Source: Lewinella cohaerens DSM 23179 (GTDB taxonomy: Bacteria; Bacteroidota; Bacteroidia; Chitinophagales; Saprospiraceae). From it: 64,000 nt of DNA. The position numbers and the translations under genes were made by a program. The DNA lies in assembly GCF_000379805.1 (NCBI RefSeq), contig NZ_KB903550.1:35535-99534 (forward strand), written 5' to 3'. Below are positions 34,998 to 43,857 of this stretch, one piece after another (positions within the stretch are counted from its first letter, which is position 1; each line of letters opens with the position of its first letter). The notes under the pieces were generated by a model. That model worked only from the letters and a program-made list of their open reading frames with translations. It was not told the origin of the DNA and searched no databases.

Positions 34998-36638
34998 ATG
35001 AAATATTTTTTGTTACTGGTTTTGACCCTCAGCATGAGTACGCTCGCCTGGAGTCAGAACAATGAAATTGATGAAATAAAAGAAGCGCTCGGGGAAGCAG
35101 AAAATGCCCACGAACGGATGATCCTGCGCTACGAATTGGCAGAGGCTTACTTGCGCGTCGATGCGGAAGAGGCCGAAGATATCGGCAAGCAAGCCTACAA
35201 CGCGGCCAATGATCAAAACAACAATGGTATGGCAGCACGGGCAGCGTTCCTGGTAGCCAAAGCTTTTGAGCGTCAGCGTGATGATCGCAATACCGAAGTA
35301 TGGCTACGTACCACCCTTAACCACGCTAAGCGTGCAGGCGATTCGGACTTGATTATGAGCTCGGTAGAAAAGCGGTCTAGTCTTGCAGTGAAAGACCGTA
35401 ATTACCGCCGGGCCTACGAAATCAATCAAGAAGCGTTTACTTATTTTAGTCAAAATGGTAATAGCATTAGTGATCTCGAAGCCAAGTTTGAAACCCTCCG
35501 ACGCCAAATCGATAGAGACAAAAAAAACCTTGCCCAAGAGAAAGACCAGTTGGAGTTCCAGGTGCGTAACCTACGCATGGAAACCGATCAGCTGAGTACG
35601 GATAAAACGGTGTTAGAACAGCGTACCAGCCAGCTTAGTGAAGCTAATAAAGCGAAGACAGAAGAGATTCAGAGTAAAGAAGAGGAGTTAGCGAGTGTTT
35701 CCGAGCAGAAAGAAAGGGCAGAAAGAGAAGCGAAGCAGCGAACCCGAGAGGTAAATGCACTGAGTGAAGAAGTTGCAAAGGAACAATTGATCGCTGAAAA
35801 AGCAGAAAACGCTAAAATTGGTGCAGAACTCAAAGCTAAAACCCAAGAGATTTATCTCTTTGCTGCTGCAGGTATTGCGGGTATTCTCTTACTCTTGGCG
35901 CTTTTACTTTACAGCCGATTTGCCGCAAAAAAGCGTACCGCAAAATCATTAGAAGAAAAAAATCAGCAGATCGAGGAAGAACGCGAGCGTTCGGATGAGC
36001 TTCTGCTCAATATTCTTCCAGCACCGATTGCAGAGGAATTAAAAACCAAGGGCAAAGCCCAGGCACGGCAATACAAAGAAGCAACGGTCTTCTTTTCTGA
36101 TTTTATCAACTTTACCGGTATCGCCGAAAAGCTTACTCCGGAAGAGCTTGTACAAGAATTAGATAAGTGCTTCAAAGGTTTTGACTTCATTATTGGCCAG
36201 TACGACGATATTGAGAAAATCAAGACCATCGGTGATGCGTACATGTGCGCTAGTGGCTTGAATGACCGTAAAGCGATGCCCAACAGTATGGTGAAAGCCG
36301 CACTGGAGATGCAAGAGTTTCTCGATGAACAGAAACAGGAACGTATCCGTATGGGCAAGCCCTATTTCGAAGCGCGGATCGGCATTCATACCGGCCCTGT
36401 AGTTGCTGGAGTTGTTGGTGTGAAAAAATTCGCCTACGATATTTGGGGCGATACTGTAAACACTGCCGCCCGAGTAGAAGCCAACAGCGAAGCCGGGAAA
36501 GTAAATATTTCAGAAACCACCTATGGTCTAATCAAATACAATTTTGAGTGTACCCACAGAGGTAAGGTGCAAGCCAAAAATAAAGGCTTGCTGGATATGT
36601 ACTACGTAGAACGTGAATTGGTGGCTGCGGCTGTTTAA
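34998..36638 (+). CDS. Membrane adenylate cyclase (class III) with periplasmic helical sensor
   Basis: The 546-residue protein has a signal peptide (cleavage near A-W-S-Q, residue 20), TPR-like helices to about 150, a coiled coil at about 155-280, a membrane helix at 285-306 and a class III cyclase domain at about 355-540. Metal Asp residues are in F-F-S-D-F-I-N-F and I-G-D-A-Y. The Lys of K-T-I-G-D and the Asp of Y-D-I-W-G-D-T-V-N-T-A-A-R fit ATP as substrate, so cyclic AMP is the likely product. The transition-state Asn and Arg are present. The signal sensed outside is unknown. The gene converges on the crotonase. Confidence 0.92.
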   Translation: MKYFLLLVLTLSMSTLAWSQNNEIDEIKEALGEAENAHERMILRYELAEAYLRVDAEEAEDIGKQAYNAANDQNNNGMAARAAFLVAKAFERQRDDRNTEVWLRTTLNHAKRAGDSDLIMSSVEKRSSLAVKDRNYRRAYEINQEAFTYFSQNGNSISDLEAKFETLRRQIDRDKKNLAQEKDQLEFQVRNLRMETDQLSTDKTVLEQRTSQLSEANKAKTEEIQSKEEELASVSEQKERAEREAKQRTREVNALSEEVAKEQLIAEKAENAKIGAELKAKTQEIYLFAAAGIAGILLLLALLLYSRFAAKKRTAKSLEEKNQQIEEERERSDELLLNILPAPIAEELKTKGKAQARQYKEATVFFSDFINFTGIAEKLTPEELVQELDKCFKGFDFIIGQYDDIEKIKTIGDAYMCASGLNDRKAMPNSMVKAALEMQEFLDEQKQERIRMGKPYFEARIGIHTGPVVAGVVGVKKFAYDIWGDTVNTAARVEANSEAGKVNISETTYGLIKYNFECTHRGKVQAKNKGLLDMYYVERELVAAAV

Positions 36639-36639
36639 G

Positions 36640-37413
36640 TTACTTTCCTTTAAACTGCGCTTCCCGCCGTTCTAAGAAAGAGTTCAATCCCTCCGCTGCA
36701 TCTTCTGTTTGCATGAGTTTACGGGCTACAGGGAGCAGGTTTGCCATAGCTTTTTTCTCTCCATCGACAATGGATTCACGTACGCTCGCAATAGTAGCCT
36801 GTACCGCTAGTGGTGCTTGGCTGGCGATCGTTTCCGCAATGGAGAGCGCCCGATCAAAAGGATCTTCTGTTGTCATTTCCTGAATCATACCAATTCGCAG
36901 GGCTTCCCTGGCCGAAAATAAATCACCGGTGAGGAGGTAACGCATGGCATTACCATAACCACAGCGTTGTACCATCCGTACTGTAGCCCCGCCAAAAGGA
37001 ATAAAGCCGCGTTTGATTTCTATTTGGCCAAAACGGGTATTCTCAGCGGCAACAGCAATATCTGCGGCAAGCAAAGTTTCGATACCAATCGTGAGGCAGT
37101 AGCCTTTGACAGCAAACACCAGTGGTTTTGTGCGCAAGCGCCCTCCTGTTTGAGCAGGATCGACAAGGTGCTCACCAAATAAATCGCCTCCTTTCATAAC
37201 GGCAGGGCCTACATCTCCCAAATCAAGGCCAGAGGTAAAGTGCTCACCTTCGGCGTAAACAAGCCCGCACCAAATTTCAGGATCATCTTCCATTTGGGTA
37301 TAAGCTTCGGCTAACTCTCGGAGCATCTGCCGGTTGAAGGCATTCATCTTCTCGGGACGATTGAGTTTGATGAGCAGCAAGTGGCCGCGGATTTCAGTTA
37401 CGACTAAAGACAT
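36640..37413 (-). CDS. Enoyl-CoA hydratase/isomerase family protein (crotonase)
   Basis: The 257-residue protein has the crotonase fold: N-R-P-E-K-M-N-A-F near residue 18, an oxyanion-hole segment E-G-E-H-F-T-S-G-L-D-L, and a second oxyanion segment G-Y-C-L-T-I-G-I-E. The acid/base Glu usually found in hydratases is not evident in the second half (A-N-T-R-F-G-Q-I-E-I-K-R-G-F), so the reaction type is open. It follows the DUF434 gene with 11 bases between, likely in the run dapA-dapB-DUF434-crotonase. Confidence 0.88.
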   Translation of the reverse strand: MSLVVTEIRGHLLLIKLNRPEKMNAFNRQMLRELAEAYTQMEDDPEIWCGLVYAEGEHFTSGLDLGDVGPAVMKGGDLFGEHLVDPAQTGGRLRTKPLVFAVKGYCLTIGIETLLAADIAVAAENTRFGQIEIKRGFIPFGGATVRMVQRCGYGNAMRYLLTGDLFSAREALRIGMIQEMTTEDPFDRALSIAETIASQAPLAVQATIASVRESIVDGEKKAMANLLPVARKLMQTEDAAEGLNSFLERREAQFKGK

Positions 37414-37424
37414 AGTTGATTTTT

Positions 37425-38138
37425 TTAAACCCGAAAAATATTTGCATCCGGTAAATAATGCTCCACAAGATAAGCACCCATATTAAACCAGCGCTCGGCT
37501 TGGTCGATGACCCAACCATCGGCACTTACAACGATGTGTGGGCTTACTGCGAGTACTTTATCTGGATCAAAACAGAGTTCTACTTCCCAAGGAAAATTAT
37601 TTTGAGTACTTATTTCTTCAAGAAAAGCGCGCAAGCGGCCGCTGTTTGAAATGGGCTGATCTAAAAACCATTTTACGTGAGCAACCTCCAATGTTTGGAA
37701 AACGTCCCCAATCAGTTTTATTGCTTCTCCCGTTTGTTTGATGTGTTTATAACTACCGTGTACACTTGAAATATCACGAAAGCAGCCGTCAAGAGAATAA
37801 AAAATGTAGGCGCCGGAAAAGACATTCTCTAGTAGAATAAGCAAGTTAAAACCATCAACAGCAACGGTTTCTCCTTTCATGGCTGGCAGGCTGCAAGCTT
37901 TGGCTTGCCGCTGTTCTACATCCGAGGGGGCTACACTCATTCTCCGTAAGGCTTGCCGCTGCCGTTTATTTAAGCGGTAGCGATTACCCACAATCTCAAG
38001 GCTGGAGGTTGTGCCGTAACCACGCTCCAATAAAAAGGAATGATCATCAAGAGCTTCTTTGAAAATTGGTGGCCATTTTGCACCAAAGAGCTTGTCATCA
38101 TTGGGGTGTTTACCGCGTTGGCGCTGGGTAGGGTTCAT
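37425..38138 (-). CDS. DUF434 domain-containing protein
   Basis: This 237-residue protein without signal or membrane helix matches DUF434 in its first 60 residues (F-L-L-E-R-G-Y-G, K-L-x-G-N-R-Y-like V-G-N-R-Y-R-L, R-Q-R-Q-A-L-R-R). The rest (V-A-V-D-G-F-N-L-L-I-L-L-E, then L-D-Q-P-I-S-N-S-G-R-L) resembles the PIN-like DUF5616 half. V-D-G-F-N is a typical acidic start for nuclease-like folds. No function is established. It lies 17 bases after dapB. Confidence 0.85.
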   Translation of the reverse strand: MNPTQRQRGKHPNDDKLFGAKWPPIFKEALDDHSFLLERGYGTTSSLEIVGNRYRLNKRQRQALRRMSVAPSDVEQRQAKACSLPAMKGETVAVDGFNLLILLENVFSGAYIFYSLDGCFRDISSVHGSYKHIKQTGEAIKLIGDVFQTLEVAHVKWFLDQPISNSGRLRAFLEEISTQNNFPWEVELCFDPDKVLAVSPHIVVSADGWVIDQAERWFNMGAYLVEHYLPDANIFRV

Positions 38139-38155
38139 AAATTTGATTGCTCTTA

Positions 38156-38881
38156 CTATTTCAGCCCCAATACATCTTGCATATTGTAAAGTCCAGCAGC
38201 TTGCTTCAATGCCCAGCGAGCAGCTACGATTGCACCTTGGGCAAATATCCGTCGGTCACTGGCTTGGTGCTTTAACTCCAGGCGTTCGCCAGGGCCCGCA
38301 AAAATAACGGCATGTTCTCCAACGACTTCTCCGCCGCGTAGGGAATGGACGCCGATTTCTTCGTCGGGCCGTTCGCCAGTGATGCCGGAGCGGCCATTTC
38401 TTACTTTATCTGCCGACCATTCTCGGCCGCGGAGGATGGCTTCCACGAGGTTCTCTGCGGTGCCACTAGGCGCATCTTTTTTCATGCAATGGTGCATCTC
38501 CACCACTTCTGGATGGAAATCATTGGTGAGGGTGGCGGCTACTTTTTCCGTAAGGTAAAACAGCAAATTCACGCCCACAGCGTAGTTCCCCGCCCAAACT
38601 ATAGGAATCTGGGTTTGGTATTCTAAAATGGCAGCTTTTTCTTCTTCGGTGTGCCCGGTAGTACCGATAATGATTGGTTTTCCTGCTTTGGCTGCAGCTG
38701 CGACAATCGCTAAAGTAGCTTCATGGGTGCTAAAGTCAAGGACGACGTCACAAGTGTCGATGGTTTCCAACTGTGGCTGTTCACGGGTAGCAGCTATTTG
38801 GATAACTGCTTTTTCGTTGGGCGCAATGGCTGAGATCGCTTTTCCCATACGACCCTGTGCTCCGTTTAAAAATACTTTCAT
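38156..38881 (-). CDS. dapB: 4-hydroxy-tetrahydrodipicolinate reductase
   Basis: DapB reduces the DapA product with NAD(P)H in lysine and diaminopimelate synthesis, needed for peptidoglycan. I use the ATG at 38881. A TTG at 38887 precedes it. The 241 residues start with the Rossmann motif G-A-Q-G-R-M-G-K-A-I and include the active site E-M-H-H-C-M-K-K-D-A-P-S-G-T-A. The gene begins two bases after the dapA stop. The protein is slightly shorter than the enteric form (about 270), as usual for the phylum. Confidence 0.96.
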   Translation of the reverse strand: MKVFLNGAQGRMGKAISAIAPNEKAVIQIAATREQPQLETIDTCDVVLDFSTHEATLAIVAAAAKAGKPIIIGTTGHTEEEKAAILEYQTQIPIVWAGNYAVGVNLLFYLTEKVAATLTNDFHPEVVEMHHCMKKDAPSGTAENLVEAILRGREWSADKVRNGRSGITGERPDEEIGVHSLRGGEVVGEHAVIFAGPGERLELKHQASDRRIFAQGAIVAARWALKQAAGLYNMQDVLGLK

Positions 38882-38883
38882 GA

Positions 38884-39771
38884 TCAAAAATCTTGCAGAA
38901 GTAAATCCAGTTTACCCTGATTCTCTAAAGTAGGATAGGTCAATGGCAATCGAACCTGTGCGGTTTCAATCTTACCTGCTTTTTGCAACGCGTATTTGAT
39001 ACAAACAGGGTTGGGCTCTAGCGAAAGCATTTGGGCAAACAATGGGAAAAACCTTTTGTGGTAGGTTTGTGCTGTCGCAAAATCATTAGCCAAAGCCGCC
39101 TCTACCATCTTTACCATACCAACAGGCATGAGGTTAGAGGTGACGCTAACAACTCCTTTAGCACCAACGGACATAAAAGGCAACGTGAGGGCATCATCAC
39201 CGGAAAGAACGGTAACGCTATCTCCCAGTTCCTGAACCAATTCCGATACTTTGTCACATGAACCACCAGCTTCTTTAATACAGTTGACATGGTCAAAGCG
39301 AGCTCTTAAGCGGGCTACGGTAGGGGTGTCAATAGCAATCCCACTCCGGCCTGGAATGGAATACAGCATAATCGGCTTGTCTGTGCTATCGGCAATCCGC
39401 GAAAAGTGTTGAAAAAGGCCTTCTTGGCTGGGTTTGTTGTAGTAAGGCCCCACTTGCAGAAAACCATCAACACCCAGTTTGTGGGCGCTTGCTGTCGTAT
39501 TGAGTGCTGATCGGGTATCATTGGAGCCCGTACCTGCAATTATTTGAACGCGTCCTGCAACTTCATCAACAGCGACCTCTACTACTTTGAGGTGCTCATG
39601 AATATTGAGGGTAGGCGATTCTCCGGTTGTACCCACAACGACAATTCCCTTTACCCCCGCAGCGATCTGTTCTCGGATCAATTTCCGAAACCCTTCGTAA
39701 TCGACCTCTTCGTCTTTGTCAAAAGGAGTAACAATAGCAGTATAAACGCCTTCCCAGAAATGTTGATCCAT
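38884..39771 (-). CDS. dapA: 4-hydroxy-tetrahydrodipicolinate synthase
   Basis: DapA condenses pyruvate and aspartate semialdehyde. The 295-residue barrel has V-G-T-T-G-E-S-P-T near residue 47, Y-S-I-P-G-R-S-G with the catalytic Tyr, and C-I-K-E-A-G-G with the Schiff-base Lys. It precedes dapB in the same direction and probably shares its transcript. Together they supply the diaminopimelate branch, in keeping with the nearby cell-wall genes (mrdA, mre). The start at the ATG at 39771 is the obvious one. Confidence 0.97.
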   Translation of the reverse strand: MDQHFWEGVYTAIVTPFDKDEEVDYEGFRKLIREQIAAGVKGIVVVGTTGESPTLNIHEHLKVVEVAVDEVAGRVQIIAGTGSNDTRSALNTTASAHKLGVDGFLQVGPYYNKPSQEGLFQHFSRIADSTDKPIMLYSIPGRSGIAIDTPTVARLRARFDHVNCIKEAGGSCDKVSELVQELGDSVTVLSGDDALTLPFMSVGAKGVVSVTSNLMPVGMVKMVEAALANDFATAQTYHKRFFPLFAQMLSLEPNPVCIKYALQKAGKIETAQVRLPLTYPTLENQGKLDLLLQDF

Positions 39772-39859
39772 GATAATTCAGTAACTAAAGATTGTTAATA
39801 TCGCCCGCAAGGTAAGGGGAATAGCCAGGGGAAGCAATGGAAGTTGTCTAATACCTGGC

Positions 39860-40924
39860 TTAGAATGTTTCGTTATCTACATCTTTTAAAAACTGGATTA
39901 CACCGGGAAAGTAGTGCTCTGGATCATCGTATTGCGCGAGATGACTACCGTTGGGGCAGTGCAGGTAGCGGCCGTTTTTCACTTCTCCAGCCATCCATTC
40001 CATGTGCTTAGGGTCCATCGTGTCATGGGCGGCTCCGATAACCAAGGTAGGAATAGTGATTTCTTTGAGTCGATCCTTTACGTCCCAATCAGCGAGTAAA
40101 CCTCGGATACCAAACTCGCTAGGCCCTTGCATCGGTACATATACAGCGGGGTTGATATGGGCAAAAAGACGATTGACAGGGTCTGGCCATTCTGCCACAG
40201 GAAAGCGGATGACGTGCTCTGTGTAATGGTGATTAATCAGGATGTCCATATAGCGAGGGTTACCAAAGTCCTCGGCATTTTCAAAGGCTTTTATTTCTTC
40301 AAATAGCGCAGGGTCCATTGCTGGCCCTAGCACTTCCATGGCGTAGGCACCATATTCCGGACAGCTGGCCATCATATTGGAGATAATGAGCCCTTTCATA
40401 TTTTGCTGGTACTTCAGCGCGTATTCCATCCCAAGGATACCTCCCCAGGATTGTCCCATAAGGTAAAAATTGTCGGGGCCTAAGCCTAGGGCTTTTCGTA
40501 CTTGTTCTACTTCCTCTACGAAGCGTTCCGTACGCCAGAGCGTGCTGTCTTCGGGTTGGTCGCTGTAGTAGGAGCCTAGTTGGTCGTAATAATAATACTC
40601 AATGGCTTCGCCAGGGAAATAGCTATCACAAGCTAGCCACTCTTCGTGAGTGCCGCCAGGTCCACCGTGAAGGAGGAGTACTTTAATAGTCGGGTTGTTG
40701 CCTGTACGCTTGGTCCAGACATTAAAGGTCCCGCTGGCCGTAGTGATCGGAATCAGTTTAATGCCACCACTAATGACGTCGTCGCGCCCGCTATTGTCAA
40801 AGTATGCTGTCAAAGAAGTTGTAGAGGGGGCTTCGGTAGTTTCTGTGTTTGCCGGAGTTGACTCGCAGGCAAGCGTTAATACGACTAAGCCAAGGATAAA
40901 TAAAGGAAGGAATGATTTTTTCAT
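39860..40924 (-). CDS. Proline iminopeptidase-like alpha/beta hydrolase, lipoprotein
   Basis: The 354 residues start at the ATG at 40924 with a lipoprotein signal (V-L-T-L-A-C, Cys20). A frame extension to 41002 overlaps folA and is not likely. The oxyanion segment L-H-G-G-P-G-G and the nucleophile elbow G-Q-S-W-G-G (Ser159) are those of the S33 proline iminopeptidase family, with late A-A-H-D-T-M-D (Asp) and G-S-H-L (His). The enzyme removes N-terminal proline from peptides or acts on related amides. It lies 4 bases downstream of folA and likely is the last gene of that transcript. Confidence 0.88.
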   Translation of the reverse strand: MKKSFLPLFILGLVVLTLACESTPANTETTEAPSTTSLTAYFDNSGRDDVISGGIKLIPITTASGTFNVWTKRTGNNPTIKVLLLHGGPGGTHEEWLACDSYFPGEAIEYYYYDQLGSYYSDQPEDSTLWRTERFVEEVEQVRKALGLGPDNFYLMGQSWGGILGMEYALKYQQNMKGLIISNMMASCPEYGAYAMEVLGPAMDPALFEEIKAFENAEDFGNPRYMDILINHHYTEHVIRFPVAEWPDPVNRLFAHINPAVYVPMQGPSEFGIRGLLADWDVKDRLKEITIPTLVIGAAHDTMDPKHMEWMAGEVKNGRYLHCPNGSHLAQYDDPEHYFPGVIQFLKDVDNETF

Positions 40925-40928
40925 AAAC

Positions 40929-41426
40929 CTAGTTTTTTCTTCTGGTATAAACTTCAAAGACGAAATCATGTTCATCACGCTCACCAGCCTGGTGGGGTTC
41001 ACTGCTGATCAGTTCCCATTCCGCTTCGGGCAAATCAGGGAAAACGACTTCTCCTTCGGGGGCAGCGGATACGCGGGTCAGATACACTTTGTCGACATAG
41101 TGCATACTTTGCTTGTAAATTTCGCCACCGCCGATGATGAAAACTTCTGTTTCATCATTATCGTAAGCAATGGTAAGTGCTTCTTCTATAGAATGTGCCA
41201 CCAGAATACCCGTAGCCGTAAACATGAGGTCACGAGTGAGGACAACATTGGTGCGCTTTGGTAATGGGCGCCCCATGCTAGCAAAGGTTTTTCTGCCCAT
41301 AATGACATGATGGTCGAGGGTCGTCCGTTTAAAATACTTGAGGTCGGAAGATATCCGCCAGGGAATATCATTTCCATCACCAATTACGTTATTCTGTGCA
41401 GCTGCTACAATAGCTGATACAATCAT
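40929..41426 (-). CDS. folA: Dihydrofolate reductase
   Basis: The enzyme reduces dihydrofolate with NADPH and is the target of trimethoprim. The start at the ATG at 41426 (M-I-V-S-A-I-V-A-A-A) gives 165 residues. The longer ATG at 41453 would add 9 residues and overlap mrdA. Visible motifs are N-N-V-I-G-D-G-N-D-I-P-W-R (substrate Asp is in D-L-K-Y-F-K), V-I-M-G-R-K-T-F-A-S and F-I-I-G-G-G-E-I-Y. It sits 10 bases after mrdA, so it may be translated together with the cell-wall genes. Confidence 0.95.
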   Translation of the reverse strand: MIVSAIVAAAQNNVIGDGNDIPWRISSDLKYFKRTTLDHHVIMGRKTFASMGRPLPKRTNVVLTRDLMFTATGILVAHSIEEALTIAYDNDETEVFIIGGGEIYKQSMHYVDKVYLTRVSAAPEGEVVFPDLPEAEWELISSEPHQAGERDEHDFVFEVYTRRKN

Positions 41427-41436
41427 AGAAATAAAT

Positions 41437-43317
41437 TTATGGTTGGCGACCAATGAGGTCAGCAGTCTTCATACGATCTTCCAGCCACTGCCGGTTGGGC
41501 GTAATTTCACCACGTAGGTATTTTTCAATCATCAGGCTTACAATCGGTGCTGCGTAGCTTCCGCCCCATCCACCGTTTTCAATGTAAACAGCGATGGCAA
41601 TTTTGGGGTTTTCTTTTGGTGCAAAAGCAAAAAAGATGGAATGGTCTTTACCACCCCGCTGCGAATTTTCTGCAGTACCTGTTTTTCCGCAAATAGGAAT
41701 GTCTGGAATGTAGGCAATGCGAGCAGTACCTGCTTGTACTACCATTTCCATACCATCAATCACCGGAGGGAAATGCTTGGCATCAATACCCGTTTCCCGC
41801 CTTTGTAAACTCAAAGGAGAGGTGATTGGGTTGCCTTCTGAATCTCTTAGCGCCCGAGTAAGGTGGGGGGTAATGAAGTGACCATGATTGGCGATAGCTG
41901 CCGCAAGGTTAGCCAGTTGTAGGTTGGTTGTTAGTAATTCACCTTGACCAATACCCAGTGACCGAAGCCAGATAGACTTCCACCCTGTTTCATTGGCGTA
42001 TACCTTGTCAAAGAAGGCAGAGGAAGGCACATTGCCGCCTTGCTCACCGGGGAAGTCTAGCCCCAGTTGTTGCCCCATGCCAAAGTTTTCCAAATAATTA
42101 TTGAAATCGGTCAATCCTTCGCGTGGCGTATTTTCTTTAGGGAATCGGTCGATAACTTCTCGAAAGGCCGTCACAAAGTAGGCGTTGCAGGAATGCTGAA
42201 TAGCGGTTGCAACATCTTTGCAGTAAGGGTGGTTATGGCACCCCGTCAGGCGCATCCCATTGAGGTAGTAGGCACCTTGGCAACCGATTCCGCGATCTGG
42301 CACAAGGGTACCATTCTGCATAGCAATCAAGGCAACAATAGGTTTAAACAAGGAACCCGGAGGATACTGTGCCTGGATGCTACGGTTGAAAAAAGGCTGT
42401 AAAGAATCGTTTAGTAATTCCGCATAATGCTTGCCACGCCCAGTTCCAATTGCCAACAGTGTAGGGTCATAAGTAGGCGTGCTGATCATGGCGAGAATTT
42501 CTCCGGTAGCAGGTTCAATGGCCACAATACTACCGATTTTGTTTTTCATCAACTCTTCTCCATAAGTCTGAAGATTGAGGTCAATCGTGGAAAACAAATC
42601 ATCGCCGGCCTGGGGGCTAACATCAAGCTCACCATCTTTCACGCTGCCGATGATCCGGCCGTAGATGTCTTTTTCTACCCTGCGAATCCCCTTGGTACCA
42701 CGCAGGTAATATTCATATTCCTTTTCCAACCCGGTAATCCCCATATAGTCACCCCTATTGTAGATGTCGGTAGAGTCTTCCAGTACACTGGGACTAACTT
42801 CTCCGATGTATCCCAGAAGGTGGGCACTACTATGGTGAGGGTATGCCCTAGCATTGCGTTCCTGGATAAAAAAGCCGGGAAATTGATACAGGCTTTCTTG
42901 TAAGGTAGCGTATTGTTCCTGTGAAATACGAGTAAGAAAGGGCTCCATTTTAGCTTTGGAGTAGCGAGGGTCACGCCAGTTTTTATCCAAAGCTGCTATA
43001 AAATAATCTTTGGTGACCCCCAATAATTGGCAAAGCTTGGTGGTGTCAAAGGTCGTTTTGTAATCTTCGAACTGATTGTAGATAAACATCAGGTCGTAAA
43101 TAGGTTTATTAACGACCAATAGTTGTCCGTTGCGGTCGAAAATTAAGCCTCTGGAGGGATATTCCAGTTGCTTGCTTGAGCCCGCGGCCTCTGCCCGGTT
43201 ACGGAAATTCTTATTGAGCACTTGTAAATTGAGCAATTGCCCGATTATCACCAGTATGATGATGATAAAGAAAACCTGTATTATGCTTCCACGGTTTTTG
43301 TGATGATCAACGGCCAC
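41437..43317 (-). CDS. mrdA: Penicillin-binding protein 2 (peptidoglycan transpeptidase, elongation)
   Basis: PBP2 cross-links peptidoglycan during rod elongation. It has one N-terminal membrane helix (about 12-30), then a dimerisation region, and the transpeptidase domain from about residue 265. The three active-site motifs are S322-L-F-K, S376-C-N and K545-T-G. The 626 residues are normal. It follows mreD by 18 bases. RodA, its usual partner gene, is not next to it; folA follows instead. The protein would be anchored in the inner membrane with its active site in the periplasm. Confidence 0.96.
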   Translation of the reverse strand: MAVDHHKNRGSIIQVFFIIIILVIIGQLLNLQVLNKNFRNRAEAAGSSKQLEYPSRGLIFDRNGQLLVVNKPIYDLMFIYNQFEDYKTTFDTTKLCQLLGVTKDYFIAALDKNWRDPRYSKAKMEPFLTRISQEQYATLQESLYQFPGFFIQERNARAYPHHSSAHLLGYIGEVSPSVLEDSTDIYNRGDYMGITGLEKEYEYYLRGTKGIRRVEKDIYGRIIGSVKDGELDVSPQAGDDLFSTIDLNLQTYGEELMKNKIGSIVAIEPATGEILAMISTPTYDPTLLAIGTGRGKHYAELLNDSLQPFFNRSIQAQYPPGSLFKPIVALIAMQNGTLVPDRGIGCQGAYYLNGMRLTGCHNHPYCKDVATAIQHSCNAYFVTAFREVIDRFPKENTPREGLTDFNNYLENFGMGQQLGLDFPGEQGGNVPSSAFFDKVYANETGWKSIWLRSLGIGQGELLTTNLQLANLAAAIANHGHFITPHLTRALRDSEGNPITSPLSLQRRETGIDAKHFPPVIDGMEMVVQAGTARIAYIPDIPICGKTGTAENSQRGGKDHSIFFAFAPKENPKIAIAVYIENGGWGGSYAAPIVSLMIEKYLRGEITPNRQWLEDRMKTADLIGRQP

Positions 43318-43335
43318 AGTACCAGGTTTATAAAA

Positions 43336-43857
43336 TTATGCTTCAGGATTGATAGCGTAGATGCTTGCCAGTAAGAAAAACATAGAGGCTAACCAACTAA
43401 ACAATACCTTCAGTAGGATAGATTTGAAATATACAAAAGTAAATGCTTCTAAGGAAAAGTAGACAAATAAATGAATTAGAATAAGCGTAGCAGCATATTG
43501 AAAAAACCAAGTTTGCCCAAGAGACTTCTTAGTAGGGGAATCCTTGATGCTGTACCCTTCTCTAGGGGTAAGAATACCCAGAACAACAGCTCGCATATAA
43601 GCGGTGAAAACCAAAGCGCCAGCATGCAAGCCGGGGCTTTCGTAAAGCCAGTCGATGGCCAAACCCAAAACAAATCCAAGGAAAACAGTAAGGCTACGAG
43701 GGGTATTCAAAGGAAGTAACAGGATAAAGAGAGGGTACAAGAAGACCTGTAAGTAGACAATACCGTCCCAGCCCCAAATGACCTGCCTTAAAACAAAGAC
43801 CTGGACGACCCATAGGAGAAAAAAACGAATGATGCTATTGGTGATTGCTTTATTCAT
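43336..43857 (-). CDS. mreD: Rod shape-determining protein MreD
   Basis: The 173-residue protein has about five to six hydrophobic segments and few charges, as is usual for MreD, a small inner-membrane part of the elongation complex. Sequence conservation in the family is low, so the call rests on the position directly after mreC (no gap) and before mrdA, on size, and on features such as L-L-L-P-L-N-T-P-R and G-L-A-I-D-W-L-Y-E-S-P-G. Without this context the family would be hard to recognise. Confidence 0.88.
   Translation of the reverse strand: MNKAITNSIIRFFLLWVVQVFVLRQVIWGWDGIVYLQVFLYPLFILLLPLNTPRSLTVFLGFVLGLAIDWLYESPGLHAGALVFTAYMRAVVLGILTPREGYSIKDSPTKKSLGQTWFFQYAATLILIHLFVYFSLEAFTFVYFKSILLKVLFSWLASMFFLLASIYAINPEA

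Noticed and set aside
40695..41264. 189-codon plus-strand ORF across folA and the iminopeptidase
   Set aside because: It is antisense to two clear genes and shows no domain or signal of its own.
42067..42903. Long plus-strand ORFs inside mrdA
   Set aside because: They are shadows of the PBP2 gene; all three transpeptidase motifs are in the minus frame.
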